Positions 58,265-64,000 of a DNA stretch of 64,000 nucleotides are shown one piece after another. The notes beneath the pieces were generated by a model that saw nothing but the letters and a program-made list of their open reading frames with translations, was not told where the DNA came from and ran no database searches. The position numbers and the translations under genes are program-made. The DNA is from Lachnospiraceae bacterium. GTDB taxonomy: Bacteria > Bacillota > Clostridia > Lachnospirales > Lachnospiraceae. Every line of letters begins with the position of its first letter. Positions within the stretch are counted from its first letter, which is position 1. The DNA lies in assembly GCA_910575475.1 (NCBI GenBank), contig CAJTGD010000006.1, positions 122,208-186,207 of the forward strand, given 5' to 3'.

Positions 58265-59650
58265 TTGGGAGATTCCAGACAAATTTACTTTAAGAATGGA
58301 TATATTCTTACGATGAATGCATCGAACCAGGTGTATGCCCATGGAAGCCTGCTGGTGGAAGGGGATCAGATCTGCGCAGTGGGAACCGTGGATGAGCAGC
58401 AGATCCGCGGGGATGCGGAGGTTATCGACCTGTGCGGAAAGTACCTGCTTCCGGGGTTTGTGAACACGCATGTCCATACGTCCCAGCAGATCAGCCGGGG
58501 CGTGGGGGATGACGTGGACTTTATGACCTGGCTGCACAAGCGGATGTGGCCCTTCGAGAGCAATATGACCGAGGAGGATTCCTATGTATCCACGTTGATG
58601 TGCTGTCTGGAGCAGATCCGGGCCGGAGTGACCAGCTTCGCGGAGCCGGGCGGGCAGTTCGTCAGCGGCATGGCAAGGGCGGTGACCGAGGCCGGGCTCC
58701 GCGCGAAGCTGGCAAAATCTGTGATGGACTGCGGGGAAGGACTTCCCGAGGTCTGGCAGAGAACCATGGAGGAGGAGCTGAACCAGCAGATCGACGACCT
58801 GAACAAATACCACAATACCGCGGACGGAAGGGTTCAGGTGTGGTTTGGCCTGCGTACCATATTCAACAATACGGACGCCCTGATCGTAAAGACGAAGGAA
58901 CTGGCGGACAAGTACGGCGTGGGCGTGCATATGCATGTGGCGGAGGCCAAGTCCGAGATCGAGTATACCCAGGCGGTTTACGGCGAGCCGACGGTGACGC
59001 ATCTTCATAAGCTGGGCGTGCTGGACAAAAACCTGCTGGCAGTCCACACAGTCTGGCTGACCAACGAGGAGATCGACCTGTTTAAGAAATACGACGTAAA
59101 GGTTTCCCATAATCCGGCATCGGCCATGCGTGTCCTGGGATTTGCGAAGATTCCGCAGATGCTGAAAAAGAAGGTGTGCGTGTCCATCGGAACGGACGGC
59201 GCGTCTTCCAGCAACCGGATGGATATGGTGGATGAAATGTGGCTCACATCGCTGATCCATAAGGGATGGCGGCTGGATTCTACCGTGGTGCCCTCAGAGG
59301 ACATTTTGTGTATGGCGACGAAAAACGGCGCCCGGGCGCTGCTGGATGAGGATGCCTACGGAAGCCTGGAGCCGGGCAAGAAGGCGGATCTGATCGTGAT
59401 CAATCCCCACGGCCCGTCCATGATGCCGGTCAATGACCGCATCGCCGCGCTTGTGACGGCCATGCATTCCTCCAATATCGAGAGTACGATGTGCGATGGG
59501 AAATGGCTGATGAAGGAGCGGAAGATTCTGACACTGGATGAAGAGGCGATCCTGAAAGAAGCACAGGAGCGGAGCGAAGCGATCTACAAGAGGGCGGGCA
59601 TCGTGCTGCCGGATCGTTTCCCGGTGACGGATCTGAACTGCGGTAAATGA
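58265..59650 (+). CDS. TRZ/ATZ-type amidohydrolase (deaminase)
   Basis: About 461 residues from TTG 58265, 8 bases after AGGAGG; GTG 58256 overlaps that site and is unlikely. Metal ligands are intact: HVHTSQ (HxH), VGVHMHVAEA, AVHTVWL and SIGTDGASSSNRMD. The family includes S-adenosylhomocysteine/methylthioadenosine, guanine, cytosine and hydroxy-atrazine deaminases. With adenine deaminase next in the operon, a purine or adenosine-derivative substrate is most likely. Confidence 0.87.
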   Translation: MGDSRQIYFKNGYILTMNASNQVYAHGSLLVEGDQICAVGTVDEQQIRGDAEVIDLCGKYLLPGFVNTHVHTSQQISRGVGDDVDFMTWLHKRMWPFESNMTEEDSYVSTLMCCLEQIRAGVTSFAEPGGQFVSGMARAVTEAGLRAKLAKSVMDCGEGLPEVWQRTMEEELNQQIDDLNKYHNTADGRVQVWFGLRTIFNNTDALIVKTKELADKYGVGVHMHVAEAKSEIEYTQAVYGEPTVTHLHKLGVLDKNLLAVHTVWLTNEEIDLFKKYDVKVSHNPASAMRVLGFAKIPQMLKKKVCVSIGTDGASSSNRMDMVDEMWLTSLIHKGWRLDSTVVPSEDILCMATKNGARALLDEDAYGSLEPGKKADLIVINPHGPSMMPVNDRIAALVTAMHSSNIESTMCDGKWLMKERKILTLDEEAILKEAQERSEAIYKRAGIVLPDRFPVTDLNCGK

Positions 59651-59763
59651 TTCGGATGTCAAATGAAAAATGTGGAACGGAAATGATACGGAGCGGCAGA
59701 TTTTATTGGACGTGAGTATATTTCATAGAAGGAAGCATTCAGGTAAAAGGAGAATAAAAAACA

Positions 59764-61530
59764 ATGGATAAAAAATTATTGGCAACAGCAGGCGGACAGG
59801 CTCCGGCGGATATTGTGGTAAAAAACGGGAAACTGGTCAATGTATATACGAAGGAAATTTATGAAGGCGGCGTAGCCATCAGCGGAGATCGGATCGCGGC
59901 GGTCGGCGACGTGGATTATGCCATCGGCGAGGGTACAAAGGTGATCGACGCGGGCGGCAATTATATTACACCCGGATTTATAGACGGGCACATTCACCCG
60001 GAGAGTACAAGCCTTTCGATCCGTTCCTTTGCGGAGCTGGTATTGAAGCACGGTACCACTGCGGTCATGACGGACCTTCATGAGATCGGGGTGGTGGCAG
60101 GTCTGGAAGGGATCGAGGCGGTCTTGGAGGAAGCGGAAGCGACGGATCTGAAGCTTTATTTTGTGGTTCCGTCTCATGTGCCCTTTGCGCCGAATCTGGA
60201 GACCAGCGGCGGGCATTTTGATCCGGAGATCATCAAAATGGCTCTGGAGAGGAAGGACGCGGTGGGCATTTCGGAGGTGGTAGGACCCTATATCCTGAAC
60301 GGGTTCCCGGATCTGATGGAGACCATGGACCATGTGAACCAGATGCCCGGAAAAACATGTCAGGGCCATCTGCCGGATATGGAAGGGCCGGCGCTGAACA
60401 CCTGTCTGGCGGCAGGCGTGACCACGGACCATGAGTCCTTATCCGGGGAGGATGCGCTTGCGCGGCTTCGAAACGGCTGTCATCTGATGATCCGGGAAGG
60501 CTCTGCGGCCCGCAATATGGCGGACTGTATCAAGCCGATCCTGGAGCAGAAGCTGGATACCTCCCGGGTCAGCATCGTGACGGATGACCTTCACACCGTA
60601 GACGCGGTAGAACGGGGGCATCTGGACGACGCGGTGCGCACGGCCCTGAAAAATGGAGTCGATTTTGCGACAGCGATCCAGATGGTTTCCTTAAACGCGG
60701 CCCGCGCGTTCCACCTGGATGATGAGATCGGCGGACTGGCGCCGGGAAAACGGGCGGATCTCAATATCACCACCGGGGCAGAGGCATTTGAAGTGCTGAG
60801 TGTCATTTCCGGAGGGAAACAGATCGTGGACAATAAGAAGTGCCTGGTTTCTTACCCGAAGGCAGAGCACAAGCCATGCCTGCTGAATACGACTCATCTG
60901 AAAAATCCGATCACGCCGGACAGCTTCAAGATCTATGCGCCGGAAGGGGCGAAAAAGGTGAAGGCGCAGGTGATGGATACGCTTCCGTGGATCCCTATCA
61001 CCCAGGGCCGGGAGGCAGTGCTGGATGTGGAAGACGGCGTAGTAAAATGCGACGTTTCCCAGGATGTGCTCTACATTGCGCAGGTGGAGCGGTATGGGAT
61101 CAACGGAAATATAGGAAAAGCATTTATGGGAGGGTTCCATCTCCAGGCTGGGGCCATCGCGTCCTCCGTGGGGCATGACAACCACAATGTGATCGTTATG
61201 GGAACCAACTTTGAGGATATGGCGAAGGCCGTGAATTATCTGATTGAGATCGGCGGCGGCCAGGCAGTCGTGAAGGACGGGGAAATCCTGGGTGCGGTGG
61301 AATATCCGGTCTGCGGCCTGCTCTCCGACCTGTCCGGGGAAGAGCTGGCGGAGGAAAAACGGAAGCTGAACGGCATCATCCATGAGCTGGGCTGTCCGAT
61401 CACGATTCCGTTTATGTTCCTTTCCTTTATCTGTCTTGCGGCGATTCCGGTGTACGCGATCACGGATGTGGGATTCATCAATGTGCTGACACAGGAGGTT
61501 GTGGATCCGGTGCTCGAAGTATTGGAGTAA
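59764..61530 (+). CDS. ade: adenine deaminase
   Basis: 588 residues, the usual size for the Ade/AdeC family. Amidohydrolase domain with FIDGHIHPEST, TDLHEIGVV, QGHLPDMEG, TDHESLSGED and MIREGSAARN; a C-terminal Ade-specific domain contains GGFHLQAGAIASSVGHDNHNV (split at residues 458-478). It converts adenine to hypoxanthine and ammonia in the cytoplasm. AAAAGGAG precedes the ATG. It follows the amidohydrolase by 113 bp and ends at a GTATACCC palindrome. Confidence 0.92.
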   Translation: MDKKLLATAGGQAPADIVVKNGKLVNVYTKEIYEGGVAISGDRIAAVGDVDYAIGEGTKVIDAGGNYITPGFIDGHIHPESTSLSIRSFAELVLKHGTTAVMTDLHEIGVVAGLEGIEAVLEEAEATDLKLYFVVPSHVPFAPNLETSGGHFDPEIIKMALERKDAVGISEVVGPYILNGFPDLMETMDHVNQMPGKTCQGHLPDMEGPALNTCLAAGVTTDHESLSGEDALARLRNGCHLMIREGSAARNMADCIKPILEQKLDTSRVSIVTDDLHTVDAVERGHLDDAVRTALKNGVDFATAIQMVSLNAARAFHLDDEIGGLAPGKRADLNITTGAEAFEVLSVISGGKQIVDNKKCLVSYPKAEHKPCLLNTTHLKNPITPDSFKIYAPEGAKKVKAQVMDTLPWIPITQGREAVLDVEDGVVKCDVSQDVLYIAQVERYGINGNIGKAFMGGFHLQAGAIASSVGHDNHNVIVMGTNFEDMAKAVNYLIEIGGGQAVVKDGEILGAVEYPVCGLLSDLSGEELAEEKRKLNGIIHELGCPITIPFMFLSFICLAAIPVYAITDVGFINVLTQEVVDPVLEVLE

Positions 61531-61550
61531 GGGTTTTCATTTTATAAGGT

Positions 61551-61598
61551 ATACCCAAGGGCATCCCATTATGGCTATAACGGGATGCCCTTGGGTAT
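61551..61598. repeat. GTATACCC-family palindrome with 17-bp arms
   Basis: ATACCCAAGGGCATCCC (61551-61567) pairs perfectly with 61582-61598 around a loop containing ATTATGGC. It lies 20 bp after the adenine deaminase stop. It has no T-run, but the stem is strong. It is related to 44570-44660 in the other purine operon. Confidence 0.8.
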
Positions 61599-61641
61599 GC
61601 CTTCGGGTACGGATTGACAATAACACGAGGAGGCGGTGAAA

Positions 61642-62140
61642 ATGGTAAAAAGGGAACTGTATTTGAAAGAGATCAGGCCATTTTATGAGTCGAAGCTGAT
61701 CCGGCAGGAAAAGCATTACCTGTTTTTTGATGAGATTCAAAATGTAAATGAATTTGAGCTGGTGGTCAACTCATTCCGGGCGACCCATGATGTCAGCATC
61801 TTTATCACAGGCTCCAATTCCCGCCTGCTTTCCGGGGAACTGGCGACGCATTTGAGCGGACGGACAGTCTCGTTTCGGATCCTGCCCTTTAATTTTAAGG
61901 AGTTTTGTCAGTTTCATGGAGAGAGGATTATGACCAGCTCCTGGCGGAGTACATGAGGTGGGGAGGGTTTCCGCTTGTGTGTAAGGAGAAGGAGTGGTGG
62001 GAAATTCCTCCGTGACCGTATCCGGCAATAAGATTTCCGAAGCGATTTCTGATAAATACCAAAAAGTGTCGGCGCCGACTGTGTAAAGGATGAATACAAA
62101 TATATTGTCAAGATCGGAGACAAATCGTCAAGGACTTCTT
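61642..62140 (+). pseudogene. AAA_14/DUF4143 ATPase with its P-loop deleted
   Basis: GAGGAGG precedes ATG 61642. The start MVKRELYLKEIRPFYE jumps after about 20 residues to YLFFDEIQNVNEFE (Walker B), IFITGSNSRLLSGELATHLSG and PFNFKEFCQFHG, so about 50-60 residues with Walker A are missing. Frame changes near 61925 and 62005 follow; DUF4143-like pieces (YMRWGGFPLVC, SGNKISEAISDKYQ) remain to about 62100. Confidence 0.72.
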
Positions 62141-62274
62141 AATCAATTTCACAAAAAATTCACATTTCACTAATGTTTTACCATGTGAACGGCTTTACTT
62201 TTCGCTTTGAATGGGTATAATAAAAGTGAACTTCAATTTTTCTTTAGATTTCAAGAATAGAAAGGGCGGCTTTT

Positions 62275-62532
62275 ATGAATTTAGCAAAAATCTCTGCGAA
62301 TGGGCAGATTACTGTGCCGGTGGAAATCCGCCGTCTGCTCGGCCTGAAATCCGGCGACAAGATTCTGTTTTACCAAAAGCAGGACGGAGAGGTGGTCTTA
62401 AGCAATGCCTCTGCACAGGCAATCTGTAAAGCGCAGTCTGCTTTTTCGGGCGCGGCTGAAGCTATGGGTATTTCCAGTGAAGAGGATGTGCAGGCTCTTG
62501 TAGACGAAGTTCGTTACGGAAAGGAACGGTAA
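62275..62532 (+). CDS. AbrB-type antitoxin
   Basis: 85 residues. The SpoVT/AbrB swapped-hairpin DNA-binding domain is at 1-48 (AKISANGQITVPVEIRRLLGL, split; then GDKILFYQKQDGEVVLSN). A short tail to bind the toxin follows. GGGCGGC is a modest ribosome site. It is followed 10 bp later by the PIN gene, the classic AbrB/PIN (VapBC-like) order. Confidence 0.87.
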   Translation: MNLAKISANGQITVPVEIRRLLGLKSGDKILFYQKQDGEVVLSNASAQAICKAQSAFSGAAEAMGISSEEDVQALVDEVRYGKER

Positions 62533-62542
62533 AATACGGATA

Positions 62543-62932
62543 TTGGTCGATACAAACATTCTTTTCTCCGCATTGGTTTTCCCACGGTCGAGACCGGCAC
62601 AGGCTCTGCTACATGTGGCCGATAACCATGAGATGGTCCTGTGTGACCGCAATATCACGGAGCAGCGGGATATTCTGGGGCGGAAAGCGCCTAAGTTCCT
62701 TCCGGATGCGGAAGTCCTGCTGGCGGAAATGTCTTATGAGCTGATCCCGGCGGTAAACCATGCGGAAAAACTGATACGTGACGCAAAGGATCAGCCAATC
62801 CTGAATGCTGCCATTGTGTCTGATTTGGATATTATACTTACTGGCGACAAAGACTTTCTAAGCCTTGAAATGGAACATCCCAGATGTATGACTGTTGCAC
62901 AGTTTTTAGAAAGTGAGGGTATGGTGGAATAA
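62543..62932 (+). CDS. PIN-domain toxin (VapC-like)
   Basis: 129 residues from TTG 62543; the frame is open a few codons upstream (KIRI), so a non-standard earlier start is possible. Acidic PIN residues: VDTNIL (first Asp), the ITEQRDIL Glu, and the SDLDIILTGDKDFL Asp pair. It should be an RNase held by the AbrB-type antitoxin. The sequence is intact, unlike its neighbours. Confidence 0.82.
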   Translation: MVDTNILFSALVFPRSRPAQALLHVADNHEMVLCDRNITEQRDILGRKAPKFLPDAEVLLAEMSYELIPAVNHAEKLIRDAKDQPILNAAIVSDLDIILTGDKDFLSLEMEHPRCMTVAQFLESEGMVE

Positions 62933-62953
62933 GCCTTACACCTTTTAACAGTG

Positions 62954-62991
62954 GAGAAACCGGCGGTCTGTTTTCAGATTGCCGGTTTCTC
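62954..62991. terminator. hairpin after the PIN gene
   Basis: Perfect 11-bp arms GAGAAACCGGC (62954-62964) and GCCGGTTTCTC (62981-62991), 20 bp beyond the toxin stop. Confidence 0.6.
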
Positions 62992-63004
62992 ATTTATGAT
63001 GGCT

Positions 63005-63336
63005 TTATCCCATCTGCCGTATCTCATTTTTCAGCATACGCTTGATCTTGTCGCTCATGGTCTCAGTGCTGGTCTCGCTGAAATGAATCCGCACGATGTA
63101 GGTGGTTCGGCCTATCTTTTTCACCAGTGCGGGCGGGTTTATGACGCTGACCTGGAGGATATATCCCAGCGGCAGGAACAGCTTTGGGACGGTGTGCAGA
63201 AGATACTGGCCCAGCTTTCCAAGCTCTCCTGACCGGACAATCTGCCCCATCTGCGGAGGGAGGAACGGCGTTCTTCGCCGCTTCTCTCTCCGACTTTTTC
63301 TTTTTTACTGACAGACCTGGCTTTTGTTTCGGACAT
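63005..63336 (-). pseudogene. TnpW-like transposon accessory gene, rearranged 5' part
   Basis: The last about 40 codons (KKIGRTTYIVRIHFSETS, then DKIKRMLKNEI) match the small TnpW proteins of Tn4451/Tn1549-type conjugative elements. The usual TnpW start is short; here an ATG at 63336 (MSETKARSVSKKEK) lies in another frame, and foreign sequence of about 200 bp separates it from the conserved part. The continuous frame from 63250 would give an 81-residue chimera. No recombinase gene accompanies it. Confidence 0.55.
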
Positions 63337-63395
63337 TTATTTTTTTGCGGCTTCGTGGTATAATCGTCCATAGGCAAGGAGGGAGCAAGCTGAGT

Positions 63396-63800
63396 ATGGA
63401 GAATTATCAATTATCACCGAACAATCCGATGATTTTGGAAATCAGAAAATTACTGGAAAATGCAAGAAACAATATCGCTCAACAGGTCAACACCGAGCTG
63501 CTTACAACCTACTGGAACATTGGCCGGATTATTGTGGAGTATGAGCAGCAAAGCCAGCTTCGCGCAGAGTATGGAAAGCAGACCTTAAAATAACTTTCCA
63601 AAGAACTGACAAGGGAGTTTGGAAAAGGCTTTTCGCGCTCCAATCTTCAAAATATGAGGGCGATCTATCTGGTATGAAAAATGCCAGACACCGTCTGGCA
63701 AATTGGCCTGGTCCCATTACTGCGAGCTTTTGACGATCTCTGATGAGGGCAAGCGCAGTTTTTATGAAAAAGAGGCTGTCAATTCCGGCTGATCGGTACG
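63396..63800 (+). pseudogene. DUF1016/YhcG-type nuclease, N-terminal part with stop codons
   Basis: ATG 63396 opens NYQLSPNNPMILEIRKLL and TYWNIGRIIVEYEQQSQL, the DUF1016 N-terminal domain. TAA at 63591 and TGA at 63675 interrupt a frame that still reads LSKELTREFGKGFSRSN. Later pieces (SHYCELLTISDEGKRSFYEKEAVNSG) lie in another frame. The C-terminal PD-(D/E)XK nuclease domain is absent. Confidence 0.75.
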
Positions 63801-63842
63801 CAGAATAAACGCACGAACAGTAAGGCGGACTTATTTGCCCAT

Positions 63843-63965
63843 TTATTTGGCCAGTTCGTCAATTGCATCCAACATATCATTATCGTATAATACTTTCAGG
63901 ACAACAAGAATCACAGGAATCTCCGTTTCCAGGTTTCTGCCTATTTTGTTACGGATTCGCTTCAT
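63843..63965 (-). CDS. 40-residue open frame of unknown function
   Basis: ATG 63965 is preceded by AGGAG. The peptide (MKRIRNKIGRNLE, then IPVILVVLKVLYDNDMLDAIDELAK) is basic at the start and hydrophobic in the middle. It may be a small regulator or the start of a truncated gene; I recognise no family. It converges on the DUF1016 remnant. Confidence 0.35.
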   Translation of the reverse strand: MKRIRNKIGRNLETEIPVILVVLKVLYDNDMLDAIDELAK

Positions 63966-64000
63966 GCTCCTATGATAGTAAACTTTCAACAACTTTATAA

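Noticed and set aside
62951..63232. 93-codon plus-strand frame over the TnpW-like region
   Set aside because: It starts in the PIN terminator hairpin, has no ribosome site and runs opposite the better-supported TnpW segment.

Overview
The window reads as chromosomal DNA of an anaerobic gut Firmicute of the Lachnospiraceae type. The basis is the gene content: YesM/YesN-type two-component systems beside carbohydrate ABC importers, GH31 and GH95 glycosidases, DUF3795 and GrpB proteins, a RhuM-Fic protein, VanR/VanS-like regulators, strong AGGAGG ribosome sites and several TTG/GTG starts. Genus cannot be fixed because there is no rRNA, tRNA or housekeeping marker. I saw no tRNA, rRNA, CRISPR array or intact insertion sequence.

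Layout. 0-2.2 kb: a truncated AlbA_2-type gene faces, across phased 7-bp repeats, an ATPase/HNH pair resembling Septu (PtuAB). 2.3-10 kb: a TetR/SGNH-esterase operon, then a FtsX-type ABC exporter followed by its two-component system. 10.1-12.9 kb: decayed defence or toxin-antitoxin genes (ATPase fused to an IS1182-type transposase remnant, frameshifted XRE-ImmA/IrrE, frameshifted PIN gene). 12.9-28.2 kb: a diguanylate cyclase, then a complete glycan-use locus: YesN/YesM sensor pair, sugar ABC importer, fucose-isomerase-like enzyme, class V aminotransferase, unknown small protein, GH31 and GH95. The enzymes suggest uptake and trimming of a fucosylated, possibly xyloglucan-like, oligosaccharide.

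28.2-37.9 kb is a visibly AT-richer island. Nearly all its genes are small, unrelated and on the plus strand (reductase-like, DUF3795 twice, GrpB, RhuM-Fic, hydrolase, cupin, methyltransferase), and many are truncated at one or both ends. Several genes end in a stop codon TAA followed by a related TTCC-containing hairpin, and two share a promoter-like module. One gene start is duplicated and fused to another gene. This looks like an array assembled cassette by cassette, and it is the best candidate for an undescribed mechanism here. 37.9-42.1 kb holds a VanY-like peptidase, VanS/VanR-like regulators and RelB/YoeB remnants. 42.2-45.2 kb is a GntR-flanked nucleobase deaminase/permease operon.

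45.5-55.1 kb: a nuclease-like protein; an ABC exporter operon whose two permeases carry repeat-rich extracellular inserts; an MFS transporter behind GTAC-centred palindromes; an AAA/PD-(D/E)XK protein; and a two-component system whose kinase has nine heptad repeats between HAMP and the phospho-acceptor helix. 55-61.6 kb: a GNAT enzyme, YitT, an XRE-cupin regulator and two amidohydrolases, including adenine deaminase. 61.6-64 kb is mostly debris (ATPase with a deleted P-loop, TnpW-like and DUF1016 remnants) around an apparently intact AbrB/PIN pair.

Short palindromic repeats link these regions. At least six families recur between genes: a 14-bp GTAC-centred motif (11 sites), two 79-bp elements built from it, 28-34-bp GGTTGGATGATC palindromes, AGGAACTGT hairpins, GTATACCC repeats at both purine loci, and a TTGCGC-GCGCAA leader hairpin just downstream of the promoters of two different two-component operons.
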